A stretch of DNA of 25,686 nt from Dimorphilus gyrociliatus (taxonomy: Eukaryota > Annelida > Polychaeta > Dinophilidae): contig CAJFCJ010000193.1 in NCBI GenBank assembly GCA_904063045.1, positions 24,032 to 49,717 on the forward strand, given 5' to 3'. Both the position numbers and the translations under genes were made by a program. The notes beneath the pieces are model-generated. The model was not told where the DNA came from, searched no databases, and was given only the letters and a program-made list of their open reading frames with translations. How positions within the stretch are numbered: position 1 is the stretch's first letter; every line of letters begins with the position of its first letter. Shown here piece after piece: positions 1-9,399 of this stretch.

Positions 1-3000
1 TCTATTATCGCCAAGGTATATTTTCTCCAGTTTAGAGCAATTCTGTATGATTTTTCCAATTATCTCTCCGTGTATCTTTTTCAAATAGCATTCTGATAAG
101 TTTAAATTTCTTATTTCCGAATGTTTTTTCAACGATGATAAAATTGAATGGAAACTATTTAAAATTGTTTTATTCCCGCCTAAATTTATCTTAATAAGTT
201 GATTTGAATTCTTTAATAAATTTGATAAATTTACCGAAGTTTTCTCACTTAAATCACACCAAGAAATATCTAATTTTCTCAAATTTGAACATTTTTGAAG
301 AGATGAGAAAATGGTATTAAATTTTCTTTTAATGTTTTTATTCCAACTAATATTTAACATTGTTAAATTTTGATTTTCGAACAATTTACTTAATTGATCA
401 ACTTGATTTTCATTGAAATTGCATTTAGAAATAATGATTTCTTTCAAACAATTGCAAGTGGTAAGTGATGATATTATAACTTTTAAGTTATTAATATATC
501 TATTTCCACTTAAATTAATCTTTTCCAATGTAGAACACTTTTTTAACAATGTCCAATAAACTCCAAATTTTGATGGATCTGATCTTAAATTACTTAATCG
601 TATTTGTTTTAAATCTGTTAAATTCTTTAATGATGAAAAGATTACTTTATATGATTCTTGTAATCTTTCCTCGTTAGTTAATATAATCTCGTCCAATGAA
701 TTAGAATGTATACAAAGCTCTCTAATTAAATCAGCATATTTTTCATTAATATTACAATTTCTCATATGAATTTCTTTTATTTTTCTACAGGATCTGAGCG
801 ATTGGAAGATTGCAGACAATCCATCTTCAAGAGTATCATTTTCGTTTAGAAATACCTTTTCTATGTAATGGCAATTCTTAAAGACTCTACTCAATAGTTC
901 ACCATTTTTCTCATCCAATTTACAGTCCGAAAAGTTTATCTCTTTTAAATTAGGACATTTTATAAGCGACGAAAGAATATCCTCAAATCCTCTTTTAATA
1001 TTTCTATTACAGCTTAAATTAATTATCTGAAGATATTCGCTTTTATCAATAACTCTGCTTATCACATTACCATGTGTCTCTTTTAAATTGCAGGAAGAAA
1101 GTACTATCTCTTTTAAATGTAAACATTTACTGAGTGCAGAAAATATATTATACAATCCGTTTTCAAGAGCCGTATTACCGCTCAAATCCAATTTAGTCAA
1201 AGATGATAAAGATACCATCACATCTCCAAGCAGTTTTCCCTCATTTAAACCCATTTCGCAATAGGATAAATTTAATTCTTCCAATTTGGATAGTCTCATT
1301 TGAGAAGAACTCAAGAAACAAAAGTCACTTTGAATTATTTTGTTATAACTTAGATTTAGTACTCTAAGTGATTTGGTAGTTTTCATGATAGTTTCCAGTT
1401 CTTTTCCATGTTCTTTCCTCAGTTGAAAAGAAGGCATATGAATTTCCTTAAGTAGGCTACAGTCTCTGAGTGATGTTAGAACAGAAGCTAAACATTTACG
1501 TACATCTTTATTACCATTTAATAGTAACGTTTCAATAGAGGAACACTTGGATACTGTTTTACTTAACAAGATTAGATGAGATTCATTTAATTTGCAGTTG
1601 GAAAAGTTTAAAATTGAAATATTTGGACAATTTTCTAAATATCTAAAAATCTCTTTAAAACCATCTCTAATCATTGTATTTCCTTCCAAGTTAAGAATTT
1701 TAAGATATTTAAGATACTTAAGAACATTTCCAATTAATCGTCCTTGTTCTTCATTAAGTTGACAATAAGATAAATTGATTTCTTTAATATTTGGAGAATG
1801 AGTATCGAGTAACGTTATTATATATTTGAAATCGTTACTCGAAAGAATAGCGTAAGAAAGATTTAATCTTTCAATATTCTTATGAAATTTCCATGTTTCA
1901 TCCGGGAAGAGACTAAAATCCAAATTAATAAAAGCTATCTCCTTTTGTGATTGATCTGAACTATTAAAAATCATCTTAAGAGCTTTATAGAGTCTATTCA
2001 ATATATGATTTATATGATCATTATCTCTTTTCCGTACGATTTCCTTACCTAATTTTAATATTATTCCGCGTTTATTCTCTCTAGAATTATCATCTTCATT
2101 TAAAGAGTTATTGAACGCTTTATATTCTGTAAAATTTGAACAATTTCCCTTTTCATTAAACCAATTTGAATACAAGTTAAATATATAGATTTTCTCTTTT
2201 TCCCTATCATTGTAAAAACTTTCGCCATCTTTAAAATTATAATTTCTAAATTCGTAGTAGAACTCTGATTGAACAGTTTCAATATTTTTCAATAAAATAT
2301 TGTGAATATTTATCAATTTTATAGAGTTTTTTCTCCTTTTAGTTTCAATAGTATTGTAGAAATGATTAAATAGGTCAATTGATATCATCTTATTGCCTAG
2401 TATTAGCATTTCAAGTTCATTAAATTTATTTAACGTATTAATATAACCCTCGTTAATATTAGGAAGGAATCGGGTACTTGAATCTTTAAAGCAATTCATG
2501 AATATTGGTCCTTTCCAAATTTTTATATTACATGTATTAAAATCATTTTTATCATTAGAAATATGAATTTCTTGAATATATCGATAATCTTTATCATTCT
2601 CTCTAGAAATATGAATTGTATACTTTGATAATTTAATTAAATAGACTTTAGTTGATTTTAATAAGGAGAGAAATTTTTCAAAGAACAATTCGCTATTATA
2701 GAAAACTATGAATGATTCTTCATCTTCTATTCTAAGTATTTCTAAATGATATAGATATTTAACTATTGCCTTCATAAACACTGTATAATCAATTTTCGTA
2801 TTCTTTATGTTAATTTCTCTTACATCTTTTCCAATTTTCTTCAATAAGACTTTAAGCATTACACCGTCAATTCTTTCGTTTGTTAATGATAATATTTGTT
2901 TTTTAAGTCCCTTCTGTAATATATTTTTAACGAAATTGCTTGATTTATACATTGAATCGATAATTTTCGATTTTTGCAGTAACTTTTGAAAGAAATTCTC

Positions 3001-4533
3001 ATCGCCTTGCTGTACAAATTCCATAACGTTAAATAGTTGAAATTTATTACTCTGTTTAAAAAAATCGTCTAACTGTCTACTAGATGATCCCTTTTTTAAA
3101 AAGAACTGCTTAATACCATTATTAAACATATGAGAAAAATGATTAATAATAAATTTAGCAGCGAAAAATTCTTGAAAGGAAAGATGATAGAATTGAATTT
3201 CATACTCATCTTTGTTGCAATCTTTCTTTGGAAGAGTTTGTATGATGTTTTCTAAACATATTTTCACTTCATCTAACTCTTTGTCATGAACGCATAACGT
3301 AAATTCATTCTTCTTTAAACTATCGAATGATAACTTGTATATCTTATTCATAACACTCTCTACATCAATATTATTCTTATTAAGAGATTTAGTTTGTATA
3401 ATTGCAATTAGTTTATCGTAAAATTCGTATAGATTCTCTTTAAAATGATATTTACTATTTTCCCATACAAAATAGACGATCATCGCCAATAATGGAACTC
3501 TACAAAGATCTCTTATTTCCCAATTCTGTTTTTCTAACTTTTGAAGAAAATCTGATATTCTCTCCTGATTAACAATACATTTCTCAAAGAAACTTTTCAT
3601 TTGATTGTCACTAAATCCGACAAGTTCAAAAGTAAGTTCAAATGATTCTCGTATTTGTTCCGCTTTCCACTTTCTGGACCAAATAACAGTAGCAACGTCC
3701 GGATAAGGTTTCTCAAGTAAATCATTAATCTTATGGGGACTTATGTAAAATTCATCTGCGCCGTCTAAGAATAATAGAATGTTTTTATTTCTTTCTTTAA
3801 ATAACAATTCAATTATCTCTTTATCAATATAATCAATATTTCGAAAATTCTGTTCTAAAATGGCATCGTAAAGATCTTGATCTTTTCTAACGTCTCGTAG
3901 AGTTATAACTATTACTAATTTCTCCGAATTTACATTCCAAGCATCCTCTGACCAAGATTGCACTAGTCTCTTCACTTGAATTGTTTTTCCCATTCCAGGT
4001 TCACCGTATATTAAAATCTTATTAAAACCATCTAAAATTTCATGAAAATTCTCATATGATACACTGGTACTCCTCGAAGACGACTTTAGCGTTGAAGCAT
4101 TGTAGATTTGGGCGATTTCAATGGTAGTAACAATATCAACTAGCTTTACCTGTTTAATATCTTTAAAAGGTAGTGGTGTTATACAGTGCATATCTTTTTT
4201 TCTCTCTTCCTTTGTGTCTTTAACAAATGTCTTCCATACGAAGAGTGTATCTAGCAATTTATCGGCCAAATCTTTTAATGAACTCTTATCAATGGTTAAC
4301 AGAGCATCCGTTGTACTATCTAATGAAGTTTTGCCAAGTATATTCATCAAGTAATTAAGAGCCGATTCTATATTTTCTGTAGATTCTAAGTGTAAATGTT
4401 CAATTTCTGCGAATGATATAAGATTTCTTTCTGTAATCCCATCAAGAAATTGACGAAACGTTATTTTCTTATCCAATTCATCTTTTAGTAATTTCTTATA
4501 AAACTTTAAAGAGAGTAATTTTAAAGATTCCAT
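1..4533 (-). CDS. NLR-family protein: CARD-like region, NACHT ATPase, long RNH1-type LRR array (3' end outside window)
   Basis: One frame stays open on the minus strand from ATG at 4533-4531 to base 1, giving at least 1511 codons without an intron. Residues 1-about 105 are helical, with a death-fold pattern that may be a CARD (weak call). The NACHT P-loop GEPGMGKT is at residues 177-184, and a Walker B-like LLFLDGADEF has its first Asp at 257. An NLR-typical HLSFQEFFAA motif follows near residue 450. From about residue 880 to the edge, some 22 LRRs alternate two types, LxxLNLSxCxLxE and LxxLNLSxNxxI, with a two-repeat period of about 57 residues as in ribonuclease-inhibitor LRRs. NLRs are cytosolic sensors that oligomerise through NACHT after ligand recognition by the LRRs. 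The ligand is unknown. CpG is not depleted. It is divergent from the tandem secreted genes downstream, and their co-function is only suggested by position. Confidence 0.9.
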   Translation of the reverse strand, partial: MESLKLLSLKFYKKLLKDELDKKITFRQFLDGITERNLISFAEIEHLHLESTENIESALNYLMNILGKTSLDSTTDALLTIDKSSLKDLADKLLDTLFVWKTFVKDTKEERKKDMHCITPLPFKDIKQVKLVDIVTTIEIAQIYNASTLKSSSRSTSVSYENFHEILDGFNKILIYGEPGMGKTIQVKRLVQSWSEDAWNVNSEKLVIVITLRDVRKDQDLYDAILEQNFRNIDYIDKEIIELLFKERNKNILLFLDGADEFYISPHKINDLLEKPYPDVATVIWSRKWKAEQIRESFELTFELVGFSDNQMKSFFEKCIVNQERISDFLQKLEKQNWEIRDLCRVPLLAMIVYFVWENSKYHFKENLYEFYDKLIAIIQTKSLNKNNIDVESVMNKIYKLSFDSLKKNEFTLCVHDKELDEVKICLENIIQTLPKKDCNKDEYEIQFYHLSFQEFFAAKFIINHFSHMFNNGIKQFFLKKGSSSRQLDDFFKQSNKFQLFNVMEFVQQGDENFFQKLLQKSKIIDSMYKSSNFVKNILQKGLKKQILSLTNERIDGVMLKVLLKKIGKDVREINIKNTKIDYTVFMKAIVKYLYHLEILRIEDEESFIVFYNSELFFEKFLSLLKSTKVYLIKLSKYTIHISRENDKDYRYIQEIHISNDKNDFNTCNIKIWKGPIFMNCFKDSSTRFLPNINEGYINTLNKFNELEMLILGNKMISIDLFNHFYNTIETKRRKNSIKLINIHNILLKNIETVQSEFYYEFRNYNFKDGESFYNDREKEKIYIFNLYSNWFNEKGNCSNFTEYKAFNNSLNEDDNSRENKRGIILKLGKEIVRKRDNDHINHILNRLYKALKMIFNSSDQSQKEIAFINLDFSLFPDETWKFHKNIERLNLSYAILSSNDFKYIITLLDTHSPNIKEINLSYCQLNEEQGRLIGNVLKYLKYLKILNLEGNTMIRDGFKEIFRYLENCPNISILNFSNCKLNESHLILLSKTVSKCSSIETLLLNGNKDVRKCLASVLTSLRDCSLLKEIHMPSFQLRKEHGKELETIMKTTKSLRVLNLSYNKIIQSDFCFLSSSQMRLSKLEELNLSYCEMGLNEGKLLGDVMVSLSSLTKLDLSGNTALENGLYNIFSALSKCLHLKEIVLSSCNLKETHGNVISRVIDKSEYLQIINLSCNRNIKRGFEDILSSLIKCPNLKEINFSDCKLDEKNGELLSRVFKNCHYIEKVFLNENDTLEDGLSAIFQSLRSCRKIKEIHMRNCNINEKYADLIRELCIHSNSLDEIILTNEERLQESYKVIFSSLKNLTDLKQIRLSNLRSDPSKFGVYWTLLKKCSTLEKINLSGNRYINNLKVIISSLTTCNCLKEIIISKCNFNENQVDQLSKLFENQNLTMLNISWNKNIKRKFNTIFSSLQKCSNLRKLDISWCDLSEKTSVNLSNLLKNSNQLIKINLGGNKTILNSFHSILSSLKKHSEIRNLNLSECYLKKIHGEIIGKIIQNCSKLEKIYLGDNR

Positions 4534-4574
4534 TAGTATATTATGACGTTATAACTACTGGTAAAGGAAAAGCG

Positions 4575-4580
4575 TATATA
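4575..4580 (-). promoter_or_regulatory. Possible TATA element of the NLR gene
   Basis: TATATA lies 42-47 nt upstream of the chosen ATG at 4533. This matches the spacing of the stronger TATA candidates in front of the secreted genes. In AT-rich DNA this can occur by chance, and a 5' UTR intron (a cttttaccag-like acceptor nearby) is not excluded. Confidence 0.25.
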
Positions 4581-5137
4581 TTCTTAGAGCTTACTCAGCA
4601 GAATGTTTACCTTTAAAAAATAATTCCTTTGAACATATTCAACAAAGTAACTAATTGTTAAAAATAGAACGAAAACTGAACTAAAAAGGAAATAACTATA
4701 ATTGAAAGCTTGAACTTTGATACTAGTTGTAAGCCTATAGTAGTAAAAGGAAAGAGACTTAATGTTAATTTACATTAAGTGCAAATAGAGCTGAATTTTT
4801 TTAAATGTTCAAGCAAACTAGGCAGTTGAAACAAACATTCTTTTTTATTCAATTGATCAACTGGAAAATTCAAAACAACAATATTTTAAGAAATTAAACT
4901 AGTAATAAATTTATAGATTTGTCGTTCAGTCATTCTTTAACGACGCAGTATACCATTTAAACAATTTAATATTTCCTGAGCTGAACAAAAAGAAATAGGG
5001 ATAATTAAGACTTAATCCTCTCAACTCAACACAATTGCCACTTCTTTTCTCTATTAGCTCTACCCCTTTTATACTGGGAACAGATTTCTTTAAAATACAG
5101 CAAGCTTATAAGATATTCATTTAATAGATAACTGAAT

Positions 5138-5300
5138 TCTATGTCTATCGGCTAAGAAGTCATATGGAAGAAGAAAGCTGTTATCTTTTCATTAGCAAAC
5201 TGAATATCGTATTTAGAACGATAACAAATTAAAGTCGATAATTTATGTTTCTCTTATAGGTTCCCTAAAAATTTCCTTCAAGTCATAATTACATACTACA
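5138..5300 (+). repeat. Copy 1 of a duplicated local segment
   Basis: The stretch shares long matches with 5900-6110 in the same orientation, including TATGTCTATCGGCTAA, CATATGGAAGAAGAAAGC, GAATATCGTATTT and a CTTTCAAGTCAT-like end. Copy 2 is longer by an internal insertion. On the minus strand both encode a similar short peptide (SKYDI...KITAFFFHM), interrupted here by a stop, so both may be remnants of an old exon. Confidence 0.65.
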
Positions 5301-5436
5301 AGTCAAAATTGGGTTCATATAATAGGAGAATTTTCTTTGCATTGCTTTTTTCCTAATGTTTTCTTTATCACTTACAAATGGTTTACAAATCTGTTTTTAT
5401 TTTAAATCCATTTCAAAATTGTCTCGTCTGTTGTGA

Positions 5437-5694
5437 TTATGTTTCAGATTCCCGTTTAATAAATAAATTTCCATTTTGTTTCTGGTTACACTTCTTTTCG
5501 TCCATTGATTGGCTCTCTGAATGAGCTTGATTATTATCTTTTACAACTGATTCTCTAAACTTTGCTTTTTCATCCTCCAATGTTGATTCTTCAAGTCCGA
5601 TAGTTTTGTGTTTATTATCAATCAACCTCTTTTTGCTAGAACCACTTTGTCCAAATTTATTCAGGAAATATAATTTGTCTTTCCAAGTATACAC
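5437..5694 (-). CDS. Unassigned short charged ORF (doubtful gene)
   Basis: An 85-codon frame, rich in Lys, Glu, Asn, Gln and Ser, lies between the two copies of the local duplication and on the same strand as their coding-like peptides. It begins near MYTWKDKLYF and ends at TAA. It has no membrane segment, cysteine pattern or domain that I recognise. It could be a terminal exon of an unrecognised or dead minus-strand gene, or chance. The length alone would be unusual but not rare in non-coding DNA. Confidence 0.2.
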   Translation of the reverse strand: MYTWKDKLYFLNKFGQSGSSKKRLIDNKHKTIGLEESTLEDEKAKFRESVVKDNNQAHSESQSMDEKKCNQKQNGNLFIKRESET

Positions 5695-5899
5695 TGGCCA
5701 AAGTGAAAGTTTCCTTCAACCACTTCCACTTTTAAAATGGCTGCCATTCACTTTTCAACATTATCTTGTTTTTTGAAATAATAGTTCATAATGTTCAATC
5801 ATGCATAAAGTTTACAATCAGGCTATGTATTCAAAAAGTCAATGAAAAAATGAATTTAAAGACGGTACGAACGTCCCAGGGTACATTCACATAACAGAA

Positions 5900-6110
5900 T
5901 TTTATGTCTATCGGCTAAAAAAACCATATGGAAGAAGAAAGCTGTTATCTTATTGTAATCAAGCCGAATATCGTATTTGGAACCATAAAAATCTTTAAAC
6001 TTATCATTCAAATCATTACAACTTATAAGTCTTCTCGTAGTAATTGTTGCCATTCGAAACAATAATATAGATTTCCTTAAAAAGTTCTTTCAAGTCATTA
6101 TCACACATCA
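5900..6110 (+). repeat. Copy 2 of the duplicated local segment
   Basis: This is the longer copy of the segment at 5138-5300. On the minus strand it lies within a 68-codon frame (6062-5856) containing SKYDIRLDYNKITAFFFHM. An upstream stretch in another frame (CDNDLKELFKE-like) also has a counterpart in copy 1 (CNYDLKEIFRE-like). Conservation at peptide level in two frames suggests a decayed coding exon rather than a simple repeat, but the family is not identified. Confidence 0.6.
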
Positions 6111-6334
6111 AAGATTTTTCCAGCTTTCGTGGCAAAAATATTTCAATAAATTTTAGTAATCTTTAATGATACCGTCAATAAATATAATCTTACTAAGATA
6201 CTTGATTCAAGAAATAACAAACAAAAATCTATTCTATCCAAGTCGAAAACAAAGAGTTCAGAAACTAATAACATGACACTTAAAGACAAGACAAGAATAA
6301 ATTTTATCAAATGTTCAATAGATAAGTTTTACGT

Positions 6335-6340
6335 TATATA
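6335..6340 (+). promoter_or_regulatory. Candidate TATA box of paralogue A
   Basis: TATATA ends 38 nt before the ATG at 6378. The sequence from here to the start codon is strongly conserved in the inverted near-copy G (TATATATA at 19513-19506 with the following AACAATAACAGC), which supports a functional core promoter shared by descent. Confidence 0.5.
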
Positions 6341-6377
6341 TTACAATAACAGCAATGATTTCTGCACAAAGTTGAAA

Positions 6378-8304
6378 ATGAAGGCTTCATCAACAGCATT
6401 TATATTAGGTGAGTGACAATTTTCATTTTTTTAAATCGTTCATCATTCTTTACCCTATTCCACTAGCAACGATAATTCCACTCTTTTATGGAAATCAGTT
6501 TCAATGTCCGCTCAATGAGAATCTACAACCCATCAATGGTACATTCCCTGATCCTACTTTTTGTAATGTATACTATCACTGTGTGAACGGAAATCCTTTC
6601 CCGCAACAATGTCCTCCAGGATTATTCTTTACTGTTAAACTGAAAAGTTGTCGATACTCAATCTGTGTAGATCCAAGTCAAGCAAAATGTCCAGGCGACA
6701 CTCCAGTTATATTCAATAATCATCAGCATCATGAGTCAGCAGAACAAAGAAATGATTACGCAAAATCTCCTGAAAAGAAGCAAGAGAATAGAAATGAATT
6801 TGAATGCGATCCAGCAATTGATGGTACATTCCCAAATCCAAAAGATTGCCGTCAATACTATCATTGTGTCAATGGCGTTTCTTGGCCACAACAGTGTCCT
6901 TCCGATTTCGCTTTCAATCCGAAACTGAATGTTCGAAACTGTAACATTCAAGTATGCGTTCCTACTTCAGAAGCATTTTGCGCAATAGATGGAGGGTGGT
7001 CCGAATGGGGCCAATTCGGAAACTGTTTTCCATCGTGTGGAAACGGTCTAAGAGTGAGAACACGAGAATGTAACAACCCTCCTCCATCGAATGGTGGTAC
7101 AGGATGTTTGGGTAATAGTGTTGACGCAGTGGAGTGTAATCAAGATGACTGTCCGGTGTTGGGCTCACCTTCTCCCGCTTTTTACGTTGGTAACAGAAGG
7201 TTAATTAGACCAACTCGTCGACATCCTTTTGACAAAGTAATGATAAATAGTGAAAACCTGTATGACTCTTCCGACTCAGCAATGAATATAACTACACCGG
7301 GTGTATATTTCGCTTCATTTGTTTACACAAGTAAAAATACTTATAGAGGAAGAGGAAGGCTGAATTCTCTTCATACTGAATTTTGGAGATCAGGATCAAA
7401 TGTAGGCGAAACAACTGATCAAATTCAATCACTTTATAAATACACTTCGCCTATTCAAATAACTCGAACAATCAATGACCTTTCTGGTTCAATATATGGA
7501 AGTGAAGATGGATTAGAAAGTTCATGGTTGGGATTTCGCTATGAAACCGACAATTTCTTGTTTGTATTGAGAAGTAGCTCTAGCTCAGCTGTCACAGTGC
7601 CTTTTACACGAACATTTGCTCGAGAAGGAATAACAGGAAGTTCTCTTTTCACTGTTAGTACGGCAGGCTATTACTACATCACTTTTAACTATGGCGTTCA
7701 TACCTCTTCTAACTTCTTGCTAAGGAAAAATGGAAATGATGTTCCTCAGATGCAATTTTTGGTTACAAGAACAAATACCCGTATCGATATGAAGTCAAAA
7801 TCGGCCATTTTACATTTTAATGCTGGCGATACTTTCAATATTGCGAGAAGAAGTGGATCGATATACGCCGATGGCGATAGGCAAATTGGACTTGTCGCTT
7901 TTAGGATAAATGGCACAAATGATTCTCCTTTAATATCAGTTGAAAGAACAACAGAGTTTAATTCAACCGCCTTAAGCACTGTATCTTTTGACAATGTTAT
8001 TCACAATGTCGGAAATGGTTGGGATCCTGATAATCATAACTATCGTTGTCATGTACCAGGCATTTACATGGTTTCATTGACTGTAGGAGGAAAACCTTTG
8101 AATCAATTGATAGCAGAAATTACAGTTAATAACGAAGTTCAAGGAAGATTGTTAAATTTGAATTCAAATTCACTTGAGAAATACGTTTCAAGGTCACTGT
8201 TAGTAAAAATGAATGAAAATGATGTTTTAAGAGTTCGAGGTAGAGGAACATTTGGAGTGACTTCAACTACTTCTCTATTCAATGTATTCTATGTTTCAAG
8301 TTAA
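6378..8304 (+). CDS. Paralogue A: secreted CBM14x2 - TSP1 - C1q-like x3 protein
   Basis: Exons are 6378-6408 and 6467-8304. The 58-nt intron (GTGAGT...CACTAG, phase 1) splits the signal peptide MKASSTAFIL|ATIIPLFYG. The protein is 622 aa. CBM14-1 has Cys 24, 43, 49, 59, 72 and 77. CBM14-2 has Cys 124, 138, 144, 154, 169 and 174. Both fit the six-cysteine chitin-binding peritrophin-A pattern. TSP1 spans 186-240 with WSEW (188-191, a C-mannosylation motif) and six Cys. Three beta-sandwich repeats follow at about 248-375, 388-500 and 505-622, with the C1q-like signature (FDNVxxN...VPGIYMVS). No collagen region, transmembrane segment or GPI signal is seen. The expected role is extracellular binding to chitin or glycans with C1q-type ligand heads. 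The starting GTG at 6409 is the splice donor, not an initiation codon. CpG content is normal. Confidence 0.88.
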
Positions 8305-9399
8305 ATTCAATGAATTATTTGATCATTGAATATGTCTAGTTATTTTAAATCCATAAATTGTAGCTAAATTTGAATACTTTTTAAAGGGTAAAAGTTAGTA
8401 TATACACGACTTTTTTTGAAATACAGGATTTATATTGAACACAAAATGGTTATTACATGTCAAAATTTCAGAAAGGTAGTCGAGATAAAGTGTACATAGC
8501 CTATGTACTTAATGTTCTTTGGTAAACAGCCCTTTTTGTTAGTTCATACGGATATGCTGCAATAGCTATCCGTTATAATTTATTTTTCCTCCATTATAAC
8601 CTTAACGCACAAAATATCCTACTCATCTATTCACCCTCATTCTTATATCAGTCCCTCAGACACTGCTCAAGTTCTACTAAGCGGTATTCCGACGTACTTA
8701 ACCCATTATTAGGATATAAACACGAACAAGAACACAAAACAAGAGATTCATATTCCATTTACTGATTAGTGAATCATGAACCATGAAACGCGAACCTCAT
8801 GTTCTCCTTATATCATTCAATCCTATCACAGATTTATATAATCATATATTATACATATTTAATAAATTAAACATCTTTTTTCAAGTTAATTTTTCAAGAA
8901 ATCTTTGATAGCCGGAATTGTAATCGGCACTGGTTTACCGATAAAAACAATTATATAATATATCATATATCGTTCTATAACAAGTTAATTTAAATTTAAT
9001 CAGTACTTTGCGTTTGTTATAGTAGTTGTTTCGGCTGTTTTCAGTAATATTCTATTTTGTCTATGTGCTAAATCATGACCGATTAGAGGAAAGTGCATTA
9101 GATAAAAAGATTTTAAATAGTAGCGCGAATTTATTGAATTCTAGATATTTTACTATTATACATATATATTATGCCATAATTAATATATTAGTATATGTCT
9201 ATACAAGATAACTATATAAAAAAAAAGGGATAATTGTCGCCATTTCGAACGCTTTTCGTCCTAAATTAACTTGATATGTAATTTAGTAAAAATTTTTAAA
9301 TGTGATCTCTTTGGTGATATCAATAAATAAGATAAGGCATTTATCGGACTATATATGAGCACCTGGTTTGAATTGTAATCTTCTATTTTAAAATCTACA
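8305..9399 (+). other. Intergenic spacer A-B
   Basis: This is about 1.1 kb of AT-rich sequence between the stop of A and the start of B. The only recognisable element is the TATA candidate at its end. A 61-codon frame at 9026-9211 looks non-coding. Confidence 0.6.
9350..9357 (+). promoter_or_regulatory. Candidate TATA box of paralogue B
   Basis: TATATATG lies 43-50 nt upstream of the ATG at 9400, at the same spacing as in A, C and F. Confidence 0.45.

Larger units (their letters stand above)
4534..6377. other. Intergenic region between NLR gene and paralogue A
   Basis: This 1.8-kb AT-rich stretch separates two divergently transcribed genes. It contains a duplicated segment (5138-5300 and 5900-6110) and one charged 85-codon minus ORF (5694-5437) that I cannot assign. 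Nothing else is recognisable. Confidence 0.6.

Noticed and set aside
6409-6466. Reading frame of paralogue A starting at GTG 6409
   Set aside because: GTGAGT here is a splice donor. An ATG exon with a signal peptide precedes it, and the same exon-intron plan recurs in B, C, E, F and G.
9026-9211. 61-codon plus ORF between A and B
   Set aside because: AT-rich composition, no homology to the family, no domain and no conserved counterpart in other spacers.
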